Of a stretch of 64,000 nucleotides of DNA, positions 45,801-58,909 are shown one piece after another. The notes beneath the pieces were generated by a model. That model saw only the letters and a list, made by a program, of their open reading frames with translations. It was not told where the DNA came from and made no database searches. The position numbers were made by a program, and so were the translations under genes. Source of the stretch: Odontesthes bonariensis (taxonomy: Eukaryota; Chordata; Actinopteri; Atheriniformes; Atherinopsidae). The stretch covers positions 11,895,339 to 11,959,338 of the forward strand of contig NC_134515.1 in assembly GCF_027942865.1 (NCBI RefSeq), in the 5' to 3' direction. Numbering within the stretch: position 1 is the first letter of the stretch; the number at the start of each line of letters is the position of its first letter.

Positions 45801-48800
45801 TGCTACACGGTGATGGGATTTGCATGGGTATGAAGGGCTGCTGGGCACCCTGCTGGCAACGGTCAGCGTCGGCGTGGACGTACCTCGGTGAGGAAAATGC
45901 AGAGCTCTTTGAAAGGCTGGAGCAGACTGGCATCTCGGATCTTCTTAATGACAAGGACACTTTTTGGCGGGTTGTTCCACGTCAGTCTCTGGCTGGCGGG
46001 GTCCTGAATGTGCCTGAACGTAAAGACATAACTTCAGGACAGGGAAATCGCTCACAATGTGCACATGAAATACAGCAACGTCTTGCATAAGCCAAGTCTA
46101 CGTGGGGCTGGAGTCTTAAACCTGAGCTGATGTAACTAACTAAGGATTCATCCTGTTCATCATAACCAAGACAGCTTAGTCCCGATCCAATTAGAAACAT
46201 CAGCTTAAAGTCTACACACATGCCGTCTGCAGGTTCTTCACTTTTACTCAACCACCAATTGTGAACCAGTCAGAGTTTTCAGAGGAAAAGTAACCTTTCA
46301 GGAAGTTCCTGCTTTTACAACGCTTGTGCGCAAAACTGAGGAGTTAGAAAGTTTGTGTGAAAAAGATTATATAAAAAAATGACTCAACCAGCTTTATGCA
46401 AACTGAAACTAATCTGAAAAGGAGAATAAAAGGGCATGAGATAAAAGTGGAAACTGCCAAAGGGGGTTTGAATCCATCAGCAACAATCCCGGTGCCTGTT
46501 TACAACAGTTAGATCCGGCTTTCAGCAGGCACAGCGCAGTCATACATATCATGACCGTGCAGCAGAACGTCTCCGCTTCCAATACAATCATTTATTTTTG
46601 TAGTGCTTATGCAAGAGTTCAGGATTACAGCTTTGAATCATCCACGTATTAGTCTGTAATTAGACTTCCAGAAGTTAGGATTCATGGATTATTGTGTTGG
46701 CTCGACGAGAATGACTGGAGGTGTCACAACAGGTCAACAGTGATGAAAATGTTTGTCTAGGTTTGAAGTCACCAGTCATTTGATGGTCTGTGTCACCGCA
46801 TCACAAGGAAAAATGCACCCAATTTTATTCACTTTGTGAATGTATAAACTGGAACGGTAAGTCCCAACAACCAGATGGAGACATTTTTAAATCCAGGTTA
46901 AAAACATTTCTTTTCTCATGTGTCTATGCATGAACTTATCTGGACTGTTGCTTGTTTTTAAATTACTTTATTTGTTTCTCTTAATATTCTTTTATGTCTT
47001 TTTAATGCTTCTTACACTTCCTGCTGCAATGCTTTTATTTTATGTAAAGCACTTTGAATAGTTTTGTACATGGAATGTGCTATACAAATAAATTTGATTT
47101 GATTTGATCACCTATTTCAGATAAACCGTATCAGTATCGGACTTTTACACATTCACCTGTGCTGCTTTAAGCCTCGATTCAACCTGTGGAACAAGTCCCT
47201 GAAACAGATGAAGAGATTTGAGGAAATGACCGCCAATTCAAAGCAACTCCGGAGAACTTCTCCATTTTATACTTTAGAAAACATAAATGAAGAACTCAGT
47301 GTTATCTGGGTTGTGCAAACACTGCAAAGCTCAGAGTGATGACACAAAGGAGGTTATTTTCACCACATCCGGTCATCTTGGAGCCCTGTGACAGCACTAC
47401 CAACACCTGTGACCTTCTACCTGCTGCCGTTTTTAACGCTAATGAAAAGGCATCACCATGCGATTGCGACTATATATATTTAAACCTGGAGAAAAAAAAA
47501 AAAAAGCATCATTTTGACATTTCCAGTTCCTGATTTTCCCAAATCTTTTTAAACCAAACGGCATCATGCAATCACACACAGAACCAACCACCAACGTACA
47601 GCATGAAAAAAAAACTGCCATTAGCAAACGATGCCAATGAAAGGGATTTCCAAAGTGAAGCGGACGTGGGTCGCTCCAACGTGAGCAGACAAACATCTAA
47701 GAGTGAAACTGGGCAGACCTGCTCTCATATGATTCACAGGAAACAAAAGCAAACCTTCGTTAGCATTTCAACAGGCTGTGATCTATTCACGGGCAGTTGC
47801 TCCTCTGACCACCTCAAAGCATCCACACCCTGACCTTCCGCTTTCATTCGACAGCCCCGCTCTGTCCACACCACAGCCTGCCTGTCATAACACACGCTCA
47901 AACAAACCCTTGATGTCACACTGGCTGCAAACATCCACATCTCTTCAGCCTCGCACGCTCAGCTCAAACTTAAACTTCCATCGTTTATCCTCCAATGTCT
48001 GTAAAACCTTGAAACAGGGCAAACGGTTATCTTCTTCCTTTTAAACTAAAGAAGCACAGCTCCAGAGTTACATCAGTGTAATATCAGTGCACTGAAGCGG
48101 TCTGAACATCAGCTAATAGCCTCATTCCTAAAATACGTTTTCCCTCCTGCTGATAGGATGGAGAACTTCTCACCATTTCCAGACTTTGTTCTCGCTGTGG
48201 CTCCCCGGAGCGTCCTCCAGCACGCACTGGTTAAACTTCATGGCGTTCACAAGAGATGCTCCGGGCTGACGGCTGGAGAATGCGGCTCTTTCTCGGTGGC
48301 CCGTTGAGACAAAGCAGCTCTTTCTGCTTTAATAAACTTCCTTGAATGGGACACGTTTTGGAGCAGGTACCGGCTTCTGTTCTCACATCACGCTGAAGAT
48401 TGGACCGCCGGCTGTCTGAGAGGCAGAGCGAGCCTCAGAGTCCTCTCCACGCGCTGTGGTCAGGCCCCGGGATCAGCTGACAGAGCCCACAGAGCTGGAC
48501 TCACTGCGGCTATATTTGTCCCAGGAAGGACTTAACACTAAACCTTCTTGGTGCATTCTGCAGCCGAGCTGAAGCGCTCTCATCTTAAGGTTGACTACAT
48601 CTTTGGCCCCACCCTCTCTGCTGTGCTGAACCCGCCCATTTCAGGGAAGGCCCTCCGTTGGTAGGCAGGTGTGACTCACTGACTAAACACAGCAACAGCT
48701 GCTTCTCAAAGCAGTACTTTTCTATTACAACACCAAAGGTGTTTTACCTGAATTACCTCAGAGTGTGGAGCAGTAAGAGTGGAGGAAACAACTGGATGCG

Positions 48801-51800
48801 TGTTTGCTTATCGGGTTTTATGGGAAAAAAGCAGGATGGACTGAAGCTTCCTGATGTCAGGTTACAGTAAAGAAAGTGACCTCATCTTAACTAAAAAATG
48901 CAAAATAAAGATTTATGTGAAGAAAGTTACTTATTGATGGCTTCAGCTTAAATACCAACACAGCAACTCAAACATTATGCATGGGATTAACACAACTCAT
49001 GAGACAAAGAATGCGCACTATTCAGATACCAGATGCTTCCTGCTATTATTATTCCATTCATTACAGTGGGAACCAACTCTGAACTTCTGATAAACATCTG
49101 ATACATAACTGAATTCTTCTGCATCATTTTACTGATTTGACATTTTTCTTTAACACAACAGCGTCAGAGAAAGACGACGCTCTGTACAGTCCCTCCCACA
49201 GTGAACGCGTGATAAACCATGGAGAAGAGGTGGCTCTAAAAACACTATTTGGTGAACTGTTTTGCCCAATTCGAGGATGTGATTAATAGTGGAAAACAAG
49301 GCGTTGACAGGTGGACATTCCCTGTTAATGATAAATGTGCTCTAGTAATTATCACCTGAAACAAAACCATGAAATCAAGGCTGTGCTCTATATACCGCGA
49401 CTAGTATCACAACCGCACCCTTGCACAAAAAACGACCGCAAACAATAAGCGCACGCAAAACCTTAATATGAGGAAACTGGTCTTCCCAAAATGTCAAGCT
49501 CCCAACTATTGTCTGTAACACACAGATTGGTTTTATTACTTTTAACCTGCCTAGCAGCTTTGAGAAGCTAATCCCTGAAACGCTTTGGCTTCAAGGGAGT
49601 CACTTACGTGATTTAAGGTGTCACTAGGACAAAAGTCAGGCCAGGTTCCGACTAGCAAACATCAAGAGTCTTTCACAATGCACAAATAACCCGTGTTATC
49701 TTTATCGCAGTCCAATACAAAAGCTCTGCAACTATTAAAAACCTCCACAGCTCAACTTTAGATGCGTCAGAGTGCTGCGAGAACAATGGACGTGAGTACA
49801 GAAGAAAGTTGGATTGGAACACTGAATTACATAATAGAGCAAGTTATTTCGGTACGTCTGGAGACCAAATTAAAGTATCAAATGAGCCAACACCTTTCAT
49901 GTGGTCTGCACCCTCGTTTTGGGTTAGGTTTTAAAGTATGTGATGGATGGAAATGTGTAAAAAGGCAGGGAGTTTAAAAATCGCTATTTATGATCAATAA
50001 CTAACACCCACGTGTTAATACATATGAATAGTCCTCGTTTCGGCTAAGACAAGCTATGGTTAAAGCTCGACTGCTGTTCTTGTCTAGTGATACAAGCACT
50101 TTATTGACTAAAGTCAGAAGAGCAGTGTTTAAAAAGCTCCCCATATTAAGTACTTTACACACATTTCGCATCCCATCGGGCTCTGCCGGGCCGACACTGC
50201 TGACATTTCTCTTGCTTGCTCGTTTACCTTCTCGTTAACTTAAGTCTTAATCACCCATTCAGTGAAAAACCCTCTCACAGCACATTGTGTATGCGACAGC
50301 TGCGTTTGACAGGTTCTCATTCGTGATCAGCTCTGGTTGTTTTAAGCGCAGCGCCTTTATATATACGCACGGCCATATGGGGTAAAACCCACCTTTGATT
50401 CACAGACTTGAAAATTACACAAGAGGATGTTGGGACATTTAAGTGGAACGAGTTCTCAGAAACAGACAGTTTAGCAGAAGTACACCGTAAATGTTTGGAA
50501 AACACATCAACTGTTTGACAGTCCAAAGGAGAATGGGGTTTTCACTTACATTTCTCCCTTCAGAAAAAATAAGATGTCAAGAAATTATGTTCCCTGAGCA
50601 TGTGACGCACATGTGATCTGTATTTTTGCAGACTATAGAAAGGAGAAGTTATGGATGTTCATTTCTTACTGACATTTGTATGATTTGAATAGCTGTGTTG
50701 TTGTTTAAGGCTCTAACCAATCATTTAAAATGCCCCTGCTCTATTATTATTATCAAATTCTTATTATCAAATAAGCATCTTAAGTTTCTTCGAGTGTCAT
50801 GGAAATGTGCTTACTGAGTTCCATTATTTCGGTTTGACTCACAACAGGGAGGTAACTTCTTGTCTATAAAAATGGAACATTTAGGGTGCTTAAAGCAACT
50901 TTTTTTATCTGCTGGGAAATGTGCCAAACTAAATGTGACGAACACTCATTTGTTTTATTTGTGTTGGTGTCATGTAAATGTGCCGGCCTCTCGTTCCGCT
51001 GGGATGAGCCCTGAACCGGATAAAGTGGGTACAGAAAATGGATGGCTACAATTCAACACCCAACTTTATCATTGTTATAACAGTCCAACAAGAGATGAAA
51101 TATTTGCAGGTGCAGCCAATATATATATATATATATTTTTTAAAAACTAGCAATAATTTAAAATTTTTAATTTTCTTTTAAATCAAAAATACTGAGCTTT
51201 TAACCCTTTATTAGTGACCATCATGAGCCCTTTCGCGGTGTCTCAGTTGTTTTACGATAATTATTTATCTATTTGTGCATAAGAGACAATAAAAACATGA
51301 TCATGAGAATAAGATCTCTGAAGGTGTATCTAAACATGGATTTCTATGTCTTCTGTTTGTATGTGTCAAATAGGAAATAAACATTTGGTCCATAACTACA
51401 TATGATACAATGTGTGTGTGTGTGTGTGGGGGGGGGGGGTTTACACAGTCTTATGTAGAACTGTAACTGTATTTTTATCTTATCCACCGTCTCATGACTG
51501 TAGCAACAAACAAGGACACAAACACTCCAGTGATGCTTTAAAAAAATGTTTCTTTGTAACTTACATCACTGCATGCGGGTTCTGGAGCATGCAAGCCTTT
51601 GGGCCAAATGTAGTGACGGGGCTCGGCCCGTGAAGTGACTGAGTCCTCCTGAAAGAAACAACAACAAACACTCGGGTTTTAAACAGGAAGCTGACAGCCA
51701 CGTATGGAAATACAGCTAGTTTGCACCTATAACATATACAACCGCAACGGGTTTCGATTTCAGACGTGTAGAAACACAGCCTCCGACTCGGCTGATTTTA

Positions 51801-53557
51801 GGAGCATCGTACACTTTGTCAGTCTGGTGCCTTTACTGTGTCAAGACTTTCCACAGAGCTTGAATAAATGCAGGAATGCATTGCGAAATACTTGGCAAAC
51901 ACTTTTAACTCTTCTAGCAGCAGCACAAACATCATTAGGTAATAATAAAACAAGCACCACAGTTTTAACAGCAGTTAACACATCAGACATTTTTATCTAC
52001 TCTGCTGCTCATGAGAAAACACGAAGTCGCTTCCTTAAAAGAGTGGAGAAATCCTGCAACACTGTGTTTGTATTAGGCTTTGTTGAAATAATCTAAGCGT
52101 ATTAGGGGTGAAAGGTCAGAGATACTGGGCTTTGACGGAGCAAATGCAGCCTTCATGCTGAATCACATAACAAATCCTCTTAGTCTGATTCTGTGAAATC
52201 ACCACCTGTTGTTTACCACTTCTTCAGGCTCCAATAATTAGTATTTTAATATGAAAAATGGTAGAAATGAACCAGCGTAACACAGAATGTGTTGCTCACA
52301 GTGACCAGACATCGTTAATTAGCAGCACATCTGCGGCTCTAAAGAGTTTGTTAAATTATCCTTTTTGGTATGGAGCAGAAGCCAAAAAAAAAAGAGAAAG
52401 GATCCAACGGGATGATGATGATGACTGCAGGGAACTATTTTTAGTGACACCAGTTGTAACAATTTTGTAACACGGATCAGCTCTGTGCGATGCGTTTGCC
52501 ATCTTGCTTTTGGATCTCTTCTTCCCACCGCTGTAAAAAAAAAACAACTAGTTTGATAAGTTACTAAATGTTACAAAACATTTATTAAGAAAAACGCAAA
52601 ACGAAAGTTGAGAAACAGGATGAGAGTTTTGAGACTGCAACATGTGGGAGAAGTGAAAAGACACGTTTCACATCTGAGTGAAGCATCCTTCGTTTACCTG
52701 GAAAATATACTTCAATCCGGCCCGGATCTTTACAAAGGGCTATTATTACAGCTCATTGTTTGTTTTTACATACCTTTTCAAAAGACTAACGTCGGGTGCT
52801 AGTATGAGTCCATTAAGTGTATCGTGGTAAGGTAGTGGTAGGCCACCAGCATTAACAAGTTAGAAATTCATTTAAAAACATGTTAAGATGGGATGAGATT
52901 GTCTTAAATTCTGGGTTCATTATATGCTTTTAACCAAACTCATTAAAACCTCTCAGCCAAAAGAAAGCCCAAATCCCTAACCCTTGTGTTTTTTTCTTTT
53001 TTTTTTCTTTTCATAAGCCACAGTCCGATAAAGGGAAAGTGAATCACACCTTCACAAATGAGGACAGACTAATGCATAATGCATGTACGGGAGTTTATTT
53101 CCACAGGTCCAACGTTTGGTTTTCTCAGAGACTTCCACTTTGTAAGAAACCTCATCACAGTTGCTAAAATACAGACACACAAACAAAACCCTTACAACAT
53201 CTGCAGGGAGCAGACACATCACACCTTACATTTTCTGCTTCAGTAAACTCGTATTCAGGAACTGAACCCATGCAACACATTTCTCAATTGTCAGAGGTGG
53301 TTCAACGCACACCGTGTCACAAGACTGTTTCAAAAACATTTCCAAAGCCACCGAGTTTCACAAAAATCGAAAAACAACAACACGTTTAAGCCCCTTGAAA
53401 TTCACCTGAAATCAGAGTAGCTGCTGGCCGCGGAAGTGCTCAGACTGCGGGTCTTCTTGTTGCGTCGAACCAGGCTGCGGCCCGGGACCTCTCCTCCATC
53501 ACAGGTGGAGCAGCAGAATGGAGCAGTCCCCATTCGCACCTCTTGTCCGCCGTCCAT
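42873..53557 (-). CDS. nadk: NAD kinase (NADK)
   Basis: Cytosolic enzyme that phosphorylates NAD+ with ATP to make NADP+. Coding exons (minus): 53406-53557, 51565-51648, 45884-46013, 45662-45770, 45485-45570, 45280-45382, 45048-45190, 44606-44705, 44246-44403, 43323-43405 and 42873-43020. They sum to 1296 nt (431 aa; human 446). Every splice phase agrees. The catalytic GGDG motif is in exon 5 ([16 protein letters not shown]), the NE motif in exon 8 (NEVVVDRG), and [15 protein letters not shown] in exon 9. The regulatory N-terminal block [20 protein letters not shown] is exon 2. The acidic tail HFGSEDEEF is shorter than the human Glu-rich tail. The start at 53,557 has A at -3 and G at +4. A separate 5' UTR exon ends at a donor at 54,166-54,167. 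Introns 2 and 1 contain repeat fragments and an alternative first exon. Confidence 0.97.
46864..47108 (+). repeat. L2-like LINE 3' tail (nadk intron)
   Basis: 'tttttaaatccaggttaaaa' then 'acatttcttttctcatgtgt' (RT C-terminal remnant), then 'gtaaagcactttgaatagtt' and 'gtgctatacaaataaatttg', ending in ATTTGATTTGAT. Same family as 2,410-2,640 and 9,890-10,590. Confidence 0.75.
48174..48241 (-). CDS. nadk: Alternative 5' coding exon of nadk
   Basis: On the minus strand an ATG at 48,241 opens 22 codons ([20 protein letters not shown], then WK) plus two bases to the donor TG|GTGAGA. That phase-2 end matches the exon at 45,884-46,013, where the canonical exon 2 also joins in phase 2. The product would replace the canonical N-terminal block by a short one and keep the whole kinase domain. 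In-frame stop TGA upstream of the ATG and GC-richer flanks (48,150-48,480) fit a separate promoter. No transcript evidence is available here. Confidence 0.6.
50983..51050 (+). repeat. Tail fragment of the tRNA-like teleost repeat
   Basis: 'ccggcctctcgttccgctgg' through 'gtacagaaaatggatggct' is the characteristic 3' end of the repeat seen at 21,797-22,040. It lies in the nadk intron. Confidence 0.6.
51411..51439. repeat. (TG)n microsatellite followed by a G-run
   Basis: Nine TG repeats run directly into twelve G residues, about 125 bp from nadk exon 2. Confidence 0.9.
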
Positions 53558-54167
53558 CTTTGACAGCCAGGCTGCAAGTGACCTGACAGGGAACATCAAT
53601 CATTTACGAAGCCCGAGTCAGACATGACCAGGCTAATAATGACTGATCTGAAACAGTCCCGAGCTAAGCTGCTCCAAACGTCCAGGATAAAGTAACCACC
53701 AATAATTCAGTCAGTATAACTCTCTTTACCCTCCATTTCAAATACTTCCCCACATACACGAACACTAATCGCGCAGTTTAAACCACTTCTGAGTTTATAT
53801 TAAACAAGATGTGTTTGCAAAACCTTAAAGTTAGAAGTCAGAGACTCTTCTAAACGACTTAAAAGTTTCTCCACATTGCCGTCAATGGGCCATAATTTTA
53901 GAATTATGTTCGGTTAAAGTAAAGCTAACAGGTTAGTTACTACGGCTGCTAGTTTTCTTTCTAAATTGCGGTTTTCCAAACAGTCTAACCATTCTATGTC
54001 CGTTTGCAACAACAAGACCTCCACCGACTTAAGCGGATGAGATGTGGGGGATCCAGACGGTACAACAGCGGGTGAACTAGCTAAGCCAGTTTTTAGATAG
54101 TTAGCAAGCTAAGCTACTAGTCAGCCGGTTTAACAGAGAGCGAAATACTATCGACTTCCAACTCTAC

Positions 54168-54352
54168 CTTTTGTCCACAGCGTCAAGGAGGACTACTCAA
54201 AGTTGGAGCGCAGCAAACGGCCGTCGGCTTGATTCGTTGGATGACAACGTTACACCATCTTACTTTACCCGAGAGCTGTCAACGGTCAGCTCATGACTTC
54301 CCGATACTGGCTGACCAATTGGAGCCACGCGTCGCCGGTGACGTCATATTGG
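54168..54352 (-). promoter_or_regulatory. nadk: nadk 5' UTR exon and promoter
   Basis: A donor at 54,166-54,167 (GGACAAAAG|GTAGAG) closes a non-coding first exon. Upstream, on the minus strand, are CCAAT (54,348-54,352), a perfect CRE TGACGTCA (54,339-54,346) and a second CCAAT overlapping an inverted copy (54,315-54,322). This is a TATA-less, CRE/CCAAT housekeeping layout. The start site is inferred near 54,240-54,300. Confidence 0.65.
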
Positions 54353-54359
54353 AAGGCTT

Positions 54360-56460
54360 CTCTCAAAGTACGGAGTGCAGGAGGCGCCAATAAACATCAC
54401 ACACCAAAACTTTAAACGAGAAAAACAAAACAATTAGGCGCAAAGAGGAAAATAAATGTTCTATATACAATGAAAAATTAGATAACTATGTTAATGAAAT
54501 AAATAGCGTTGAAATGAATAAACAAAAATCAGGCGATGACGGAGCGTTTCAAAGGCCTCACCATATTTAAGGAATGAAATCGCATCGTGTTAGCAAGATA
54601 ATTAGGTAACAAGATTAATTGAAAAAAATAAATGAAAAAAAACATTTAAAATTTCCAGATCTAAAAACAAACAAGAAAAAAAAGCTTAGCGATTAGTTGC
54701 TAAGCAACATCAGACCAAGATTTCATTTTATACTTTATACTACAGCTTTTCAGTTCAGTGAGTCCTAAACTGAGCTCCTCCATTGATGAACTGTTTTTCT
54801 ACAGGAATCATTTCACACCCATCCTTCAAGCGCTAAGATTTTTCCTCAATATGAATCAAAACTTTTTTATGTGAATGTGTCTATTTTATGAAGAATTGTT
54901 TTGCCCAGTATAAAATGATATCACCATTAACAGGTATTCTGATAACTTCTTCTACAACTACATTGGAGTTGCTTTTAGTTTAAAACTTAAAAAACACAAT
55001 TTTTCCTATTTCAACTATGTGCCGTTTACTCATAAAACAAGTTCGTAATTTTAACTCGACACTTTAATGAGCCAAAACAGATCTAACAGAATACCAAATA
55101 TCATCCTTTACAACAACCAACAGCCCTTGTCTGCTGTTTGGTGTCACTGGAACATTTAATTCTATATAAACTGAAAAGATTTGAGACCGTCGCTGCATTT
55201 TTACAAATTTCCACTCAAACTTGAACAGATTAAGATTTTTTGACTGTTATTTCTGAACCAATGAGACCCCTAATGTTCCTGAAATTACATTTCCACACAT
55301 AAGGAGGTAACGCCATGTTAAGACATTATGGAGTAAATCTATTTAAAGGTTTTTTATTTGTGGTTTTATGTTTTTATTTTATTCTTTTTCCCAATGTTGT
55401 ATTTGTGTTTTTAATGTTGTAAAGTGTCCTTGGGTGTTTTGAAAGGCGCTGTCAAATAAAATGCATTATTGTTATTATTATAATTCATACACAATCTTTT
55501 TCATAAAATAGAAGGAACATCTTAGTCATTCTCATTACCTCTAGAGGGCAGTAAAGGCTAGTGAATGTTATTATTATTACCATTTACTTTATTTATATAG
55601 CACCTTTTAAATTTTATACATAAAATGTAACAAAGTGCTGTACAGGTTAAGAGGTTAAAACACCCGACCCCCCACGTATCCACACACCCACTCACTCAGA
55701 CAGACAGACATGTACATACAGTGGCAAACAGGCTTTCTAAAATGCGATATTGCTGGGCACTGAGGAACCAGGTGAGGAAAGCGTTTATTTGGAGAATCAT
55801 CCACTCCAGGAAGTCTCGCCGGCCACAGCCCCAAGGGGCGCCGCCACAGGGGCCACCCCGACCAGGATGGACGGAGGAGCCCACGCCGCGGCCGTAATGT
55901 ACGGCCACCGTGCAGCGCTCCTCCAGCCCCCAGAGCAACGCCCTCCCAGGCAGCCCCAGCTCCACTCCCGGTGTGGAGGGCTCCCCTTGAGGAAAACACT
56001 GGAACTGGAGGATAAAATCGATAATCAAAGTAGTAGTAAAAGAATAGATATCAGCAAAAAATTGAATAAATGAATAATAAAAAAAAATGTTATTAAACAC
56101 CAAATTAATACAAATTAAAAAAAAGGTTTTGGTGGAGAAAGAATCTGAAGGAGCACCTAGTAAAGAATTTATGGACCCAGTAATAACTTTAGATGGCATT
56201 TAACACCTTTTCTTCTTTACATGGTATCCAAGAAAAGTGGACAGTTGATAGCATTCAGCAGTTCTGTAAGTTTACAGAGTGAAGAACAAGATGAGCAAAG
56301 TAACTTATTTATAAGCCGTACAGAGGAGCCAGGCTGATTCAACAGTGGATAAGAAATTGTTTATTTGACTTGAACATAATTACAAGGAAACCAAACAGTC
56401 TGCAACATTCTAGCTTCAGTGGGAGTCGCTCTAAGTGAATCACACTCAACACAGTAGGTC
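54360..56460. other. Repeat-rich intergenic DNA between nadk and gnb1
   Basis: No gene. It contains two LINE/SINE-type tails: 'aaagtgtccttgggtgtttt' with ATTATT repeats (about 55,360-55,490, plus) and 'tttatttatatagcaccttt' (about 55,570-55,650, minus). A GC-rich repeat-like block (about 55,750-56,030) follows, whose minus strand begins MILQINAFLTWFLSAQQYRI. These look like old retroelement debris. Confidence 0.5.
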
Positions 56461-56474
56461 ATCTCAAACTGCTT

Positions 56475-58909
56475 TTTATTACATCTTAAATAACAGTACA
56501 TTTTAATATAGTTTCTATCTTGCATCCAGCTTTCGGTTGTACACTGACTGACTCAAAATTAAATACAAAAGGTGAAAAGGGAAGAGAGTGGGGGTGCGAG
56601 CTCTACAGTTATTCGATGGAGAAAGAGAGAAAAGGAAAGGGGATTTAATTAATTTTAAATTTTTTTTATTTTGTTTTATTTTTTTTTGCCAACTCCAGGC
56701 CTAACGCACAATTACAGCACATTTTTTTGTACAGAATGTCGCAGAGAAAAAGAAACAGAATGGAAAATAAAAGAAAGAAATGTCACTACTGCTAAAGAAA
56801 AGAGCGCATTTGTTTACAAGGAGAAGGGAACAACAGAAAATTCTGCCATTCAGACGCTGCAAGATCTTTTTTTTTCCCATTTTCTATTAAAGGACAGAAA
56901 AAAAACCTGTTATAAAATGCTTCTTTGTGAATGGAATTTGCTTTGCTACAGACGGAATGAAAATTTATTTGTTCCATTTGGATCGTGTACGTTCAGGCGA
57001 ATGAATGTATATGCGTGTACAATTTAAGCGTTTATGTTACTTCTTTAATTTGTGGAATCCCTCCCAAGAATGGACCAAGTAACCGTTTATGTTGCAGGGT
57101 TTGCTTCTCGAGTGCATAGCTTTGACATTTTAGTTGAATCGTGTATGCACAGAGTAGCCAAAAACAAAAAGAAAAATAGAAAGAAAAATATAAATACCAT
57201 TGTATTGATATATTCAACAGGTTATTTTCTTAAAAGAAAAACATCAAAAAGGACTTAATTCCATATGCACCTTTTAAGCAATTCTACAGCATGCGATTCT
57301 AAGAGATAACCCACCCATGGCAGACAACCAAAATCTTTTTTTTTTTTAATCGTTTTTAACTTAAAAAGTTTCAATATCATTATTTTCAAACATTGATTTA
57401 TACAACATGTCATTCACAGAGTAGTAACTGCATTTCCAAGCACGGAATGGGCACCTCTGTTAAAAGAGAAACGTCCGCATTGTGACCAGGCGAAAGTGGA
57501 GGTAGTCCCTACCCGACCAAATCACATCACTGGTCCCAACCGCGGGCAACCGAAACCAGGGAGAACAAAAGTCAAGTTAAGGAGGAGCGGGGAGAGGGGG
57601 AAAAAAAAAAAGAAGGAAAAGAATAAAAAAGGGGCAGGGTGGATTATGATCCGATGGGTTAATCTTCATTTAATTATTCTACACTGTTGCCAGACAAAAA
57701 GGTGTAAGAATGGTTAAAATGGTTTGTTGTTTTTTTTTGCTTTTTTTCCTTGTTTTCCGTTTTAAAAACGAGCATTCATTATCATAAACAGCATGTGCTT
57801 GGTTAGTTAACGTTTTTTTTCTTTAGACATTATTCTATATATGCAAAGTTTAATTTTTGTGCAAACAAAGATTTGTGGACTACGCTGGAAAAAAGAAATA
57901 GTAAAAGTATCATGGGGCTAAATATACAGAAGGGCCAGAAGTGGCTTGAGGACTCCCTGTTGACGCTGAATTCTCACTCTGTTCTCCGGTGAGATAAAGC
58001 TGGACTTAAAATTACATGATTTGGAGGTTCTTGAACTTTTCAACCTAAAAACATTCCTTTAAAACGTGTAAAGACTAGAAAATAAAACAAAGCTTTGATC
58101 CTCATTTTAAACATTAACTGACAGTTCACTGATCTACCTCTCTTCAACAAAATATAATAATGAAAACAGAGAAACAAAAATAAACATGGCCAAAAAGCTA
58201 TTAAGAGTTAGATCACTGTCATGTAAGAACCTTCACTCAGACCTGTGCATAATGAGGATGCAGGACACGTTCGCTTTGTGGTGGTGGCGGGTTTTTTTTG
58301 TATTTTCCAATATTACAATAGCAGATCAGACCGCGGTCGTTGGGGGGGACGCACTAGTTTTTCCCCCTCCGGTCCACTTTGAAACCACTAAATTCCTCGA
58401 GCTTGTTTTGTCTTTGTTTTGTGTGTAGCTTAACGAGTGACAGACAATTGTGCTCTTTTAAATGAGAAGGAACAAGAGGGAGAACATTTTTGCCCTTGAT
58501 GGGTTTTTGGGGTGTTTGGAGTCAGTATCATGGTGTTGTTTTTTTTCTTCAAAAGATTGGATATGCAATAAATTGAACATTGTGATGTTGGAATGGTCTT
58601 GCACTCAACTTTGGAGTCCGGATGCCATCTGGAAGAAAAAAAAAAACAAAAAAAAACACATTGTTTAATAATATTATTCAGCAACACTGACCAACTAAAT
58701 TACTGCACAGGGAAAGAAAAACATTTCATTTGAAACTTCAGAGGCCCAAAAATTTGATTATTTCACTCTATGGGGGGTGTTGAATTTTTGTTTTACATGT
58801 TGCATTTTGTCTCCCAACCATCAGGTGGCAGCAAATACAAAGTCTACGTGGAGCATCATGCAGCTAATGCTTCAGTTATGTCTTCCTCTGGCTCATTTAC
58901 CTTCAGACT
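56475..58909 (-). other. gnb1: gnb1 3' UTR
   Basis: The minus-strand AATAAA (plus TTTATT at 56,475-56,480) lies 2.4 kb beyond the stop codon. The interval has long T/A homopolymers and no exon, consistent with the long 3' UTR typical of GNB1. Confidence 0.55.

Noticed and set aside
52466-52530. Terminal-exon reading of 52,530 downward ([17 protein letters not shown] then stop)
   Set aside because: That frame is not the one reached from nadk exon 1, and no other gene supplies an upstream exon.
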